From Anaerolineae bacterium (lineage in GTDB: Bacteria > Chloroflexota > Anaerolineae > Promineifilales > Promineifilaceae), in contig JADLAX010000076.1 of NCBI GenBank assembly GCA_020848035.1, positions 1 to 64,000 on the forward strand: a DNA stretch of 64,000 bases. The letters run 5' to 3'. Below, piece by piece: positions 1 to 8,893 of the stretch. Within the stretch, counting starts at the first letter, position 1, and each line of letters opens with the position of its first letter. The notes beneath the pieces were generated by a model. The model was not told where the DNA came from, did not search any database, and saw only the letters and a list, made by a program, of their open reading frames with translations. The position numbers and the translations under genes are program-made.

Positions 1-160
1 CAATGTCTTCCTCGCTGAGCCGCTGCTTGGCGTCGGCGGCCAGGTTCAACCCGGAGAGCGGCCCGCCCGGCACCGCGTTGAGCAGCCCGTAGATCGCAAT
101 CGTCGCCAGGATAACCACGATTACCATTTGAAAACCGCGTCTGATCAGGTAGTTTGTCAT
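1..160 (-). CDS. ABC transporter permease, DppB/OppB family (N-terminal fragment)
   Basis: This is the first 53 codons of a gene that runs off the left edge. The start MTNYLIRRGFQMVIVVILAT followed by a hydrophobic helix and an Ala-Val-Pro-Gly-Gly-Pro stretch is the classic N-terminus of inner-membrane permeases for peptides or nickel (DppB/OppB/GsiC type). The ATG at 160 has a strong ribosome binding site, AAGGAGGAT, just upstream on the minus strand. The rest of the permease and its partner genes lie outside the window, so the substrate cannot be inferred. Confidence 0.75.
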   Translation of the reverse strand, partial: MTNYLIRRGFQMVIVVILATIAIYGLLNAVPGGPLSGLNLAADAKQRLSEEDI

Positions 161-432
161 GTCAATCCTCCTTCTCGCTGAACTGAATTTATGGAAGTGT
201 GCGAGCAATGTCTTTTCTGACAATTACAATCCTAAAGGAAGCCGGTGATGAGAACTGCCGATGATCTGTATCAAAATCGTATCAATGTGCGGTTAGTCAT
301 GATGCAAAGCGAGATTTTTGGTAAGATGCGGGTAGTTGGGCCACAGAGGACACGGAGATTTTGGAATAAGCGTTGTGGTGTAGGGATTTTGTGGGCGCTT
401 TGGGAATTCAGGGGATTTACCACCCGTGAAAC
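161..432. other. Divergent intergenic region
   Basis: No convincing gene is seen here. It separates the leftward permease gene from the rightward NB-ARC gene and should hold both promoters. It contains a short cacagagga/cacggaga tandem (344-357), one of the recurring intergenic repeat types of this window. A 63-residue open frame at 245-436 has no recognisable motif and is probably not a gene. Confidence 0.5.
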
Positions 433-2967
433 GTGAAACGTGATCAGAGAGGCGTCCCGTTTTACGCCAGATCCCACGATGATGCGAGGTTTGTGGTGGG
501 TGATCCATTTCAGCTGTCGGATTTGTTGACGCAGTTCATCAAGCGTTCTGGCTATACGCCGGGGCAGCTGGAGAAGCTGTCTGGCGTGCCGAAGCCGACG
601 ATTGTGAACTGGATGGAGGGGCGGGTGCGACGGCCGCGCACGTTGGATGATTTGGTGCGGTTAACGGCCGTTCTCCACCTCACCGAGTCAGAAGCATCCC
701 AGCTGTTGCAGTCGGCCGGGCACCCCACCATCGCCGAGCTGCGGCGTGATTTGCAGCAGGTGCCGGATGAAAAATTGTCGCGTTTGATTGCCCATTGGGG
801 GGAAACGGCCGTACCCACCCCCGAAAGCACCGCGCCCTTCCAGGCGATGGCCCATCTGCCGTATTTTGTGGGGCGGGAAGCCGAGCTGGAAAAGCTGAAG
901 GAAGTGCTGCTGGCGGGTGAACATGCGGCCGTTTACAGCATTCAGGGTATGGGCGGCGTGGGCAAAACGGCGCTGGCGGCGCACCTGGCCTACCAGCTGC
1001 GCCGCCTGTTCCCCGACGGCGTGCTGTGGGCCAGGGTGGATATTTCGGACACGATGTCGATTTTGAGCACCTTTGCCAGCGCCTACGGGCTGGATGTGCG
1101 GCAGTATGGCGACCTGGGCAGCCGCAGCCGCATCGTGCGCGAGCTGCTGGCCAACAAGCGAGCGCTGCTGGTGCTGGATAACGCGCAAAGCAGCGAGCAG
1201 ATCAAGCCGCTGCTGCCGCCCACCGGCTCTTGCGCGGTGCTCATCACCACGCGGCGGCATGATTTGGCGGTGACGCGCGGCGCGACACGGCTGGTGCTGG
1301 GGCCATTTGCCAGCGACGGGGCGGAGTCGTTGGCCCTGTTTGTTGAGGTGTTGGGCAAAGAGCGGGTGGGGGCGGAACGGCCGTTGTTCCTGGAACTGGC
1401 CCATTTGCTGGGGCATTTGCCGCTGGCGGTGGCCATCGCTGCCGGACGGCTGGCGTATGAGCCGGGCTGGTCCACGGCCGAATTTGGGCAGCGGGTGCGG
1501 CAGGAGCGGCGGCGTCTGGCCGAGCTGGAAAGCGAAGACCAGAGCGTGCGTCTGTCGTTTAACACCAGCTTCCAGCACCTGGCCCCGGAGCAGCAGCGCT
1601 TTTTTGCTGCGCTAAGCGTCTTTGATGGGGATGATTTTAGCAGTGAGGCCGCAGCGGCGGTGGCCGACGTGGCGCTGGACGTGGCGCAGGATCATTTGCG
1701 CAAGCTGTATGCCCTGTCGCTGGTGCAGGTAGGGCGGGCGGCGCGGGTCGGGCCGCCCAACCGCTACCGGCTGCATTTGCTGCTGCGCGATTATGCCGGG
1801 CAGCAGTTGGGGGAAGATACGGCAGTTACCCACCGCTTTATTCGCTATTATGTAAACTATTCACAGACCCACAGCCACAACTTTGCCGATCTGGATTTGG
1901 AGCAGAAAAACGTGCGTACTGCCCTGGAAATGGCGGCACAGTTGGGCCAAACGGCCGATTTTATTGCCGGGGTGCTGGCCTTTTACCTCTTCTGGGAAGC
2001 AAAAGGGCTTTACGATGTAGCTGGGGCGTACCTGGCGCGGGTGGCCGGGCAGCGGCCAGAGGAGCCTGTTTGGCAGATGCGGCTGCATCATTACCAGGGG
2101 CGGTTGGCCCAGCGGCAAGGCGAATACATTGAAGCGGAAGATCAGTTTGAGATGGCCCTGGAGCTGGCGCGCACGCTGGAAGCGGAAGAGGAATTGAGCC
2201 ACCTGCTGCGGGCGCTGGGTGTGCTGGCAGCCCGTCGGGGTGATTATGTGCTGGCCGATGTGTATTACAAAGAAGGGCTGGAACTGGCCAAATCGCTGGG
2301 GCACGGCGGCATCGTGAGCAATTTTTTGCGCGGCCTGGGCGTGCAGGCGTACATGCGCGGCGACTTTGCCCGGGCCGAGGCGTTTTACGAAGAAGGTCTG
2401 GCGCTTATCGAAATGCTGGATGAGGAAGCGCCGGACGCCAAGGGGGAAGGGGGCATGCTCTGGGGACTGGGGGTGCTGGCCCAGGAGCAGGGCAATTTAG
2501 ATGAGGCGCGCCGCTACTTTGCGCAGTCGCTGGCGCTGGCGCGGCAGGTGGGGCAGCAGGAGCGGGTGATTTTGCTGCTGCGCATGCTGGCCGATGTGGC
2601 TGTGGGGCAAAATTTACCCGAGCAGGCGGCCGCTTACTGGCAGGAGGCGCTGACGCTGGCGCAGGACATTGGCCACCGCTGGCAGGTGGCGCGGGTGCTG
2701 AGCGAGTGGGGTGAGTACCAGATTCAGGCGGGGGAAACGGCCGTGGCCCACCAAACGTTCCAGGAGCTTTTTCGATTGGCCCGCATTTTGCAGAGCCAGG
2801 AGCTGGTGGCGGTGGCATTGTTTGGTTTGGCGCGGGAAACGGCCGTTCGGGGGGAGCTAGATGAGGCGGTGGCCTACGGCCGTGAAAGTCTGGATACGTT
2901 CACGGCGATGGGCCATGCCCGGGTGCAGGAAGTGAAAGAATGGTTGGTGGGAGTGGGAAGTAATTAG
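433..2967 (+). CDS. HTH / NB-ARC (STAND) ATPase with TPR repeats, probable signal-responsive regulator
   Basis: The 844-residue product has an XRE-like helix-turn-helix region (about residues 27-95), a STAND-type NTPase domain and a C-terminal array of TPR-like helices (about 545-840). The P-loop GMGGVGKTA is at 172-180, Walker B with ALLVLDN at 244-250, and LITTRR at 270-275 follows in the place expected for NB-ARC. Such proteins act as cytoplasmic switches in which TPRs sense a ligand or partner; the target is unknown. The GTG start at 433 sits inside a tandem gtgaaac repeat; the GTG codons at 493 or 496 are alternatives, because conserved sequence begins only around residue 27. Twelve or more residues of the AAV/TAV type come from embedded ACGGCCGT sites. 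Confidence 0.85.
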   Translation: MKRDQRGVPFYARSHDDARFVVGDPFQLSDLLTQFIKRSGYTPGQLEKLSGVPKPTIVNWMEGRVRRPRTLDDLVRLTAVLHLTESEASQLLQSAGHPTIAELRRDLQQVPDEKLSRLIAHWGETAVPTPESTAPFQAMAHLPYFVGREAELEKLKEVLLAGEHAAVYSIQGMGGVGKTALAAHLAYQLRRLFPDGVLWARVDISDTMSILSTFASAYGLDVRQYGDLGSRSRIVRELLANKRALLVLDNAQSSEQIKPLLPPTGSCAVLITTRRHDLAVTRGATRLVLGPFASDGAESLALFVEVLGKERVGAERPLFLELAHLLGHLPLAVAIAAGRLAYEPGWSTAEFGQRVRQERRRLAELESEDQSVRLSFNTSFQHLAPEQQRFFAALSVFDGDDFSSEAAAAVADVALDVAQDHLRKLYALSLVQVGRAARVGPPNRYRLHLLLRDYAGQQLGEDTAVTHRFIRYYVNYSQTHSHNFADLDLEQKNVRTALEMAAQLGQTADFIAGVLAFYLFWEAKGLYDVAGAYLARVAGQRPEEPVWQMRLHHYQGRLAQRQGEYIEAEDQFEMALELARTLEAEEELSHLLRALGVLAARRGDYVLADVYYKEGLELAKSLGHGGIVSNFLRGLGVQAYMRGDFARAEAFYEEGLALIEMLDEEAPDAKGEGGMLWGLGVLAQEQGNLDEARRYFAQSLALARQVGQQERVILLLRMLADVAVGQNLPEQAAAYWQEALTLAQDIGHRWQVARVLSEWGEYQIQAGETAVAHQTFQELFRLARILQSQELVAVALFGLARETAVRGELDEAVAYGRESLDTFTAMGHARVQEVKEWLVGVGSN

Positions 2968-3008
2968 GTAATTGAGTAATTATGTCAATTAATTGCCCAA
3001 TTACTCCA
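2962..3008. repeat. Intergenic AT-rich inverted repeat (taattgagtaatt family)
   Basis: Tandem 'gtaattgagtaatt' units face complementary 'aattgcccaattactcc' units in the 41-base gap between two convergent genes. It could fold into a stem and may act as a shared terminator, but has no T-run. Confidence 0.5.
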
Positions 3009-3410
3009 TTACATTTCTTCATCCGGTGGGGGATTGTAGACCACGTCGTCCAGGTCTAAGTTGAGGGCGCGGGCGATGGCTTGGAGAACGGCCGTTTTCC
3101 CCTGGCGCTTCCCCGTTTCAATTTGGGACAGGTAGGCGGCACTGATGCCTGCTGCTTCGGCCAGTTCTTGCTGGCTTAACCGACGATACTCTCGCCATAC
3201 CTTCACTGGATTTTCCCCGTCCAGAATGGAAAAAGTAACGTGAGCTGGAATCAGTTCTTCATCTCCGCTCTCAATCCGAGCTTTTGCCTCACGGTAGTCC
3301 AAGATATCTTGCAACATTTCGGCGTCTTCAAGTAACTGCGTGTATAGCTCGTAAGGTAACACGGCATATTCCGGTTGACCTTCTTTGAGAATTAATTGAA
3401 CTTTGCTCAT
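3009..3410 (-). CDS. XRE-family antitoxin
   Basis: The 133-residue protein has an N-terminal part resembling Phd/YefM-type antitoxins (up to about residue 60) and a C-terminal Cro/C1-type helix-turn-helix, with the recognition region LSQQELAEAAGISAAYLSQ at about 79-97. It should bind and silence the toxin encoded just upstream and repress the operon. Its ATG overlaps the toxin stop codon as ATGA (3407-3410), which shows translational coupling. The order toxin first, antitoxin second is like higBA rather than relBE. Confidence 0.8.
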   Translation of the reverse strand: MSKVQLILKEGQPEYAVLPYELYTQLLEDAEMLQDILDYREAKARIESGDEELIPAHVTFSILDGENPVKVWREYRRLSQQELAEAAGISAAYLSQIETGKRQGKTAVLQAIARALNLDLDDVVYNPPPDEEM

Positions 3411-3664
3411 TTATAAACCTCACCTCGCGGTGCTATTCGAACTACGAAGACAACCAACTGTTGATCGCGAATTTCATAAATGATTCGCCAATCACCTACG
3501 CGGAGCCTATAACCTTCTTCGTCTTGTAGCTTTTTGGCATTATTGTGTTGAGCATACGGGTCCCTCGCAATGGCAATGATTTTGGACCGTAACCGCGCAG
3601 ATAAATTGGGCGGCAGTTTGCGTAAAACTTTGTCAGCTTGTTTGGACAAAATAAGGGTATACAC
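3407..3664 (-). CDS. RelE/ParE-family toxin
   Basis: The product is a small basic protein of about 85 residues with the RelE/ParE layout: an N-terminal strand, a helical hairpin rich in Lys/Arg (KQADKVLRKLPPNL), then YRLRVGDWRIIYEI, the strand signature of the superfamily. RelE-type members cleave mRNA on the ribosome. The frame stays open to a TTG at 3703, but family alignment suggests that translation begins at the GTG at 3664 (VYTLIL). No good Shine-Dalgarno is seen for either, so the start is uncertain. An inverted repeat lies directly upstream and is a plausible autoregulatory operator. Confidence 0.8.
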   Translation of the reverse strand: MYTLILSKQADKVLRKLPPNLSARLRSKIIAIARDPYAQHNNAKKLQDEEGYRLRVGDWRIIYEIRDQQLVVFVVRIAPRGEVYK

Positions 3665-3675
3665 AGTTGATATGA

Positions 3676-3720
3676 TAGCACATTGCAAATATTCCAGCAA
3701 CAAGAGTTTGCAATGTGCTA
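3676..3720. promoter_or_regulatory. Inverted repeat, candidate operator of the toxin-antitoxin pair
   Basis: TAGCACATTGCAAA at 3676-3689 is perfectly mirrored by TTTGCAATGTGCTA at 3707-3720, with 17 bases between. It overlaps the region just upstream of the toxin start and lies after dnaE. There is no T-run on the minus strand, so a binding site for the XRE antitoxin is more likely than a dnaE terminator. Confidence 0.5.
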
Positions 3721-3739
3721 TTATTTTTTGGATTATTGG

Positions 3740-6700
3740 TTAGCTGCTATACACCTTGGCGATGCCGGGGATAGTGCGCAGGGATTCCAGGAGGTCGGGG
3801 CAGCTGCGGGTACGGCCGTTGCCAAATTCCATCTTCAAGTTTTGACCACTGATCAAGATCGTCAGGCCGTCTTCCCCCTCGTACTCGTTAACTTTGCTGA
3901 GGGCGCGGCGGCACGCTTCTTGCCAGTTGCCCACCGGGCGCACTTCTACCACCACCATTTTGTGAATGCCGTTGGTCTGGCGCGTCGGTGCGGGGCTAAC
4001 CAGCGGCTGGCGTGGTTCGGCCGGTGGCGGCGGGGGAGTGCTGTGGCCGTTGCCGTTGGCTTTTGCTGGCGCTGCGGCCGTTTCCCCCCGCGTTGGCACA
4101 ACAATTGGCCGCGCTTCGGAATCCTCATCAAAGTTGGGCGGGGGCGGCGGTGGCTGGTAGCCGACTGGCGCGGCGGGGATGGGTTGGGCCGTGGCGACTT
4201 TGGCCGCAGCCGCAGGCGGGACAAAGGCCGGGTCAAATTCATCCTCATCAAAGGCGGGTGGTGGCGGCGGCGGCATGTGTGCGTGGCCGTTTTTGTGGCC
4301 GTGAGCCTGCCCATTGCCATTGCTCACCGGTTTGGCAGCTGCGCCGCGTGGGGTAGGAACGGCCGTTGCTGTGGGCGTATGCAGCGCGTCGGCGTCCTGG
4401 GCAATTTGCAGGTTGGTGTCTACTCGATCGACAATCAAGTTGAGATCTTCGCCCTTGAGCTGTACCTTGCCCGTAACCAGCATCACCTGGTCTACGGCCA
4501 CGCTGCCCCGGCACTCCTGCCAGGTGCGGGGGAAAAAGACCAGGTCGATCTTGCCGTCCAAATCTTCCAGGGTGGCAAAAGCCATCGGATCGCCCTTCTT
4601 GGTGGTGAGGGTGCGCAGCGTGCTGATCATGCCCGCCAGGCGTACCTGACGGCCGTTCCAGTTGCTGTCTAAATCGGTGATGCTGGCGTTGGTATGTGGT
4701 TGGAGCATTTTTAACGGCCGTTCCAATGGATGTTCGGACACATGAACCCCCAGGGCTTCTTTTTCCCATTCCAGCAGCTCTTTGTGCTTGATGGGTGAAA
4801 TGTTTTTAGGATCGTGCAGCAAATCGACGGCCACTTTAAGCGCCGGTGCGCCAGTGGCCCCACCAAAGAGACTCATCTGGCCGGTGGAGGCGGTTGCCTG
4901 CTCGCTGCTGCTGAAATTAACGATACGGTCCAGCGCGTCTATAAACTGTGGGGGGGTGCCCCAGGCGTCGAAGACACGCGCTTTGGCCATGTATTCAAGC
5001 GGCCGTTTACCCACCCGCTTCAAATCCACCCGCTTGCACAGCTCTTGCAGGCTCTTAAACGGACCGTTGGCTTCGCGCTCCTCGATGATGGTCATGAGGG
5101 CAGCGGCCCCGGCATTTTTGATGGCACCGAGACCGAAACGGATAAGCGGCCGTTCCCCACCATCCTCAATCGTAAAGTCCAGGCCCGAGGTGTTGATGTC
5201 CGGCGGGCCGACGTCGATGCCCAGGTTTTTGGCCTCGGCGAAGTAGCGCCGCACCTTTTCCGTGTTGTCCCGTTCCACCGAGAGCATGGCGGTGAGGTAT
5301 TCCACCGGGTAGTGGGCCTTCAAAAACGCGGTCTGGCAGGTCACTTTGGCGTAGTCGGCCGCGTGCGCTTTGTTGAAACCGTAGCGGGCAAAAAACTCAA
5401 TGTCGCCCCAAATCGCTTCACACACTTCCCGGCTCAGGCCGCGGGCCATCGCTCCATCGGTGAACTGGGAGCGATGTTTGTCCATCAGGTCGCGCTTCTT
5501 TTTAGAGACGGCCTTGCGGATCATGTCCGCCTCGCCCGGTTCGTAGCCAGCCAGGTCGGAGGCGATGCGGATGATTTGTTCCTGGTACACCAAAATGCCG
5601 TAGGTGTCTTTCAGGATCGGTTCCAGGGTGGGGCTGTGGTATTCGACGATGTCCTTGTTGTCGTAGATGGCCGAGTGCATGCGGCGGATGTACTCGGGAA
5701 TGTTTTCCATCGGGCCGGGGCGGTAGAGCGAAATGGCGGCGATGATGTGGTCGAAGCGGCGCGGCTTCATTTCCATCATCAGGCGGCGCATGCCCGCGCC
5801 TTCCACCTGGAACACCCCGGCGACATCGCCGCGCCCCAGCATGTCGAAGAGGATTTCGGGCTTTTTGGTGGGGTCTGGCCCTACGTGCCCTTCGTCGTAC
5901 GGGATGTTGTCCATGGTGTAGACGGTGCCGTAGCGCTCTTCGATCAGGCGGGCCGCCCGGCGCATGACGGTGAGGGTGCTGAGGCCCAAAAAGTCCACCT
6001 TCAGTAGGCCAATCGACTCCACAACTTCCATGGGCCACTGGGTGACGCGGTCGACGCCGCCCAGCCCTTCATCGCCGCTGGTGGGTTTGTTGAGCGGCAC
6101 GTACTCTTGCAGCGGCCGGTCGGAGATGATGACCCCGGCGGCGTGGCTGGAGGCATGACGGGCTACCCCCTCTAAATTGCGTGCGGTGTCGAGGAGATCG
6201 CGTACGGCCGTTTCCCCCTTGTACTTCTGCTCCAGCTCCGACGAATAAAACTCATGCTCTTTGTCCAGCACGTTTTCAATCTTAACTGGCTTGCCGGGAA
6301 TGGCGGGCACCATGCGCGCCAGCACGTCCACTTCCTCCAGCGGCATGTCCATCGCCCGCCCCACGTCGCGGATGGCGGCGCGGGCCCCCAACGTCCCAAA
6401 GGTGATGATTTGCGCCACCTTCTCGGAACCATAGCGCCGTTTGGAGTAGGCCACCATCCAGTGCCGCACGTCGTCCGGGTAGTCCAGGTCGATATCGGGC
6501 ATGGAAACGCGCCCGGGATTGAGGAAGCGCTCAAAGATGAGGCCGTTAACCATTGGCTCAATGCTGGTGATGCCCAGCGTGAAGGCCACCACCGAACCCG
6601 CGCCAGAACCACGCACGTTCCACCAGATGTCGTTTTCTTTCCATTGGCTGTAGCTGTCGTAGGGGAAGGGGTCCTGGTGCTGTTCCCACCATTCATCGCT

Positions 6701-7795
6701 GCGGGCGGCCCATTCGCACAAATCCCAGACGATGAGGAAGTAGGTCTCAAACCCCATACGGCCGATAATGTTCAGCTCGTGGTCCAGCCGGGCGCGCAGC
6801 TCGGCGTCGTTGGCGGCCCGGTCGGCACCGTAGCGCCAGGCCAGACCACGCTCGCACAGCTGCCGCAGGTAGGAATGTGGGTCGTGTCCTTCTGGCACGT
6901 CAAACTCGGGCAGATGGTATCCCTTCGAATCCAGACTCACGTCGCACATTTCCACAATGCGCAGGCTGTTGCTCAGCGCGTTGTGGATAATCTCTTCCTG
7001 ATAGCCGTTGCGCTGGAAGAGGTGGAACATTTCATCGCGAGACTTGACATAATACTCTTTATCGGAAAAGGTGAGCTTGGGGTCTTTCACCGTGGAGCCG
7101 GTCTGGATGCAGAGCAGCACTTCGTGCGGATCGGCGTCGCTGGCCAGGGTGTAGTGCACGTCGTTAGTGGCCAGCAGGTTGTTTTCCAGGCCAAAGTGGG
7201 CGGCCATTTCGATGAGCTGCCGGTTGATGGTGGTGAGTTCAGGGATGGAGTGCTCTTGCAGCTCGATGAACAGGCGATCCTTGCCGAAGATGTCCAGGTA
7301 TTCGCCCATCAGCTGTTTGGCCAGCTTGGGGTTGCGGTCGCCCAAGGCCCGCGGAATTTCGGCGGCCATGCAGCCAGTGGTGGCGATGAGGCCTTCTTTG
7401 TGCCGGGCCATGAAGGCACGGTCGATGCGCGGTTTGTAGTAGTAGCCGTCCAGTTGGGAGGCGCTGGCGATTTGCAGCAGGTTCAGGTAGCCGGTCTGGT
7501 TTTCGGCCAGCAGCAGCATGTGGAAGCGGTTTTTGTCTAGCTGGGGGTCTTTGTCCACCATGGTGCGCTGCGCCAGGTAGGTTTCGATGCCGATGATCGG
7601 CTTGATGCCGGCGGCTTTGGCGGCGCGGTAAAAGGGCATGGTGCCGTACATCGCGCCGTGGTCGGTAAGGGCGATGGCCGGTTGGTCCAGTTCGGCGGCG
7701 CGGGCCACCAGGTCGTTGACCCGGCTGAGGCCATCGAGCAGGGAATATTCGCTGTGGCAGTGAAGGTGGACAAACTGGTTGTGATTTTCACACAT
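3740..7795 (-). CDS. dnaE: DNA polymerase III alpha subunit
   Basis: This is the replicative polymerase catalytic subunit, 1351 residues, longer than the usual ~1150-1200. It has an N-terminal PHP domain (HLHCHSEYSLLDG near residue 12), the polymerase metal motif PDIDLDYPDD around residue 431, NKAHAADYAKV, a helix-hairpin-helix region and an OB fold (GRQVRLAGMISTL). An extra linker of about 120 residues follows (nucleotides ~3990-4360), rich in Pro, Ala, Asn, Gly and His and containing two 'PPPPPP.FDED' blocks, then a C-terminal domain ending IPGIAKVYSS. The ATG at 7795 is chosen over the TTG at 7804 because AGGAAA lies 11 bases before it. The gene appears to be transcribed alone. Confidence 0.95.
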   Translation of the reverse strand: MCENHNQFVHLHCHSEYSLLDGLSRVNDLVARAAELDQPAIALTDHGAMYGTMPFYRAAKAAGIKPIIGIETYLAQRTMVDKDPQLDKNRFHMLLLAENQTGYLNLLQIASASQLDGYYYKPRIDRAFMARHKEGLIATTGCMAAEIPRALGDRNPKLAKQLMGEYLDIFGKDRLFIELQEHSIPELTTINRQLIEMAAHFGLENNLLATNDVHYTLASDADPHEVLLCIQTGSTVKDPKLTFSDKEYYVKSRDEMFHLFQRNGYQEEIIHNALSNSLRIVEMCDVSLDSKGYHLPEFDVPEGHDPHSYLRQLCERGLAWRYGADRAANDAELRARLDHELNIIGRMGFETYFLIVWDLCEWAARSDEWWEQHQDPFPYDSYSQWKENDIWWNVRGSGAGSVVAFTLGITSIEPMVNGLIFERFLNPGRVSMPDIDLDYPDDVRHWMVAYSKRRYGSEKVAQIITFGTLGARAAIRDVGRAMDMPLEEVDVLARMVPAIPGKPVKIENVLDKEHEFYSSELEQKYKGETAVRDLLDTARNLEGVARHASSHAAGVIISDRPLQEYVPLNKPTSGDEGLGGVDRVTQWPMEVVESIGLLKVDFLGLSTLTVMRRAARLIEERYGTVYTMDNIPYDEGHVGPDPTKKPEILFDMLGRGDVAGVFQVEGAGMRRLMMEMKPRRFDHIIAAISLYRPGPMENIPEYIRRMHSAIYDNKDIVEYHSPTLEPILKDTYGILVYQEQIIRIASDLAGYEPGEADMIRKAVSKKKRDLMDKHRSQFTDGAMARGLSREVCEAIWGDIEFFARYGFNKAHAADYAKVTCQTAFLKAHYPVEYLTAMLSVERDNTEKVRRYFAEAKNLGIDVGPPDINTSGLDFTIEDGGERPLIRFGLGAIKNAGAAALMTIIEEREANGPFKSLQELCKRVDLKRVGKRPLEYMAKARVFDAWGTPPQFIDALDRIVNFSSSEQATASTGQMSLFGGATGAPALKVAVDLLHDPKNISPIKHKELLEWEKEALGVHVSEHPLERPLKMLQPHTNASITDLDSNWNGRQVRLAGMISTLRTLTTKKGDPMAFATLEDLDGKIDLVFFPRTWQECRGSVAVDQVMLVTGKVQLKGEDLNLIVDRVDTNLQIAQDADALHTPTATAVPTPRGAAAKPVSNGNGQAHGHKNGHAHMPPPPPPAFDEDEFDPAFVPPAAAAKVATAQPIPAAPVGYQPPPPPPNFDEDSEARPIVVPTRGETAAAPAKANGNGHSTPPPPPAEPRQPLVSPAPTRQTNGIHKMVVVEVRPVGNWQEACRRALSKVNEYEGEDGLTILISGQNLKMEFGNGRTRSCPDLLESLRTIPGIAKVYSS

Positions 7796-8089
7796 GATGG
7801 ACAATGTTTCCTAGAATTTACTATCCACAGATTTTGCAGATTACACAGATAGAAGGTGACGTCTTTGGCCAGCGTGTAGTATTGTTGTAATGCCCCACAT
7901 GAGAGACAAGTATACCACAAACGGCCGTTCCCAATGTAAAAAGTTCCAAAATTTTAAGGGCTGATTTTACACGTCCTTTTACCCCTCTTCTTTACATTAT
8001 CTTAATAAGTTCTATATCCAGGCTAAACAGTGCTTTGTTATGCTACGCCAACCATAGAGGACAAACAGAATCAGACTGGAGATGTACCC
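7796..8089. other. Divergent intergenic region between dnaE and the VTC gene
   Basis: This 294-base stretch holds the promoters for both directions. It includes a cagattttgcagattacacagat tandem (7827-7850), another of the recurring intergenic repeat types, and one ACGGCCGT at 7920-7927. No further gene is visible. Confidence 0.5.
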
Positions 8090-8893
8090 ATGTTGCAAGA
8101 ACATTGTATTCCGCAGCAAGATATTGCCACAACCCTGGCGCTACAACATTATGCCCCCATTTCGCTGTCTAAGATGGGCCGGGTGGCTTTGCTGAACCGT
8201 ACCGACACCAAGTACGTGCTGTCGCTGGCCACTTTGCAGCGCATCATGCCGCAGCTCACCGAGGTGTATGCGGCGCTGGTGGTGCAGGGTAAACGCGCCA
8301 GCCATTACCGGACCCTCTACTTCGATTCGGCCGATTTTGGGCTGTACCATCGGCACCATGCTGGGATGTTGGATCGGTACAAAGTGCGGGCGCGCGAATA
8401 TGTGGATTCGCACCTGGCGTTCCTGGAAGTGAAGCACAAAACCAACAAGGGGCGCACCATCAAAAGCCGGATGCAGACGCCGGAACTGACTGACGAGATT
8501 GGGGCGGAAACGGCCGCTTTCCTGCAAGACACCATCCCCTTTAATCCAGCCCAACTGGAGCCAAAGCTGTGGGTGGAATACGACCGCATCACCCTGGTCA
8601 GCGAGCTGCGCCAGGAGCGAGTGACGATTGATCTCAACCTGGCGTTTAGCTGGGAAGACGAAACAGTTGGCCTGCCGCAGCTGGTGATTGTGGAAGTGAA
8701 GCAGGACGGTTTTTCGAGCCAGTCGGAGATGATCCGGCTGCTGCGCCAGAACCAGGTACAGCCGCTGGGCTTTAGCAAATATTGCCTGGGCGTCACGCTC
8801 CTTTTTCCCCAGATGAAACACAACAACTTTAAATCTAAATTACGGCTGGTGCAGAAGCTGGCCCAAGGACAATCTCATGCTTACCGCCATTAA
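8090..8893 (+). CDS. VTC domain protein (polyphosphate polymerase-like)
   Basis: The 267-residue protein belongs to the VTC family of the CYTH-like superfamily, whose yeast member Vtc4 makes polyphosphate from ATP inside a triphosphate tunnel. Visible hallmarks are RTDTKYVLS, HYRTLYFDS, KVRAREY, FLEVKHKTNKGRTIKSR and the late VEVKQDGF, with the alternating Lys/Arg/Glu residues that line the tunnel. The ATG at 8090 is preceded by GGAG at a suitable distance; the upstream ATG at 8030 is less likely. It overlaps the DUF4956 gene by 17 bases, and CotH follows, a known bacterial gene set. Whether this bacterial member makes polyphosphate is inferred. Confidence 0.85.
   Translation: MLQEHCIPQQDIATTLALQHYAPISLSKMGRVALLNRTDTKYVLSLATLQRIMPQLTEVYAALVVQGKRASHYRTLYFDSADFGLYHRHHAGMLDRYKVRAREYVDSHLAFLEVKHKTNKGRTIKSRMQTPELTDEIGAETAAFLQDTIPFNPAQLEPKLWVEYDRITLVSELRQERVTIDLNLAFSWEDETVGLPQLVIVEVKQDGFSSQSEMIRLLRQNQVQPLGFSKYCLGVTLLFPQMKHNNFKSKLRLVQKLAQGQSHAYRH

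Noticed and set aside
245-436. 63-codon open frame before the NB-ARC gene
   Set aside because: No ribosome binding site, no motif, and it contains intergenic repeat words.
4814-6007. Long open frames on the strand opposite to dnaE (also 6254-7540 and others)
   Set aside because: They mirror the codon bias of a GC-rich gene and have no motif; dnaE on the other strand is certain.
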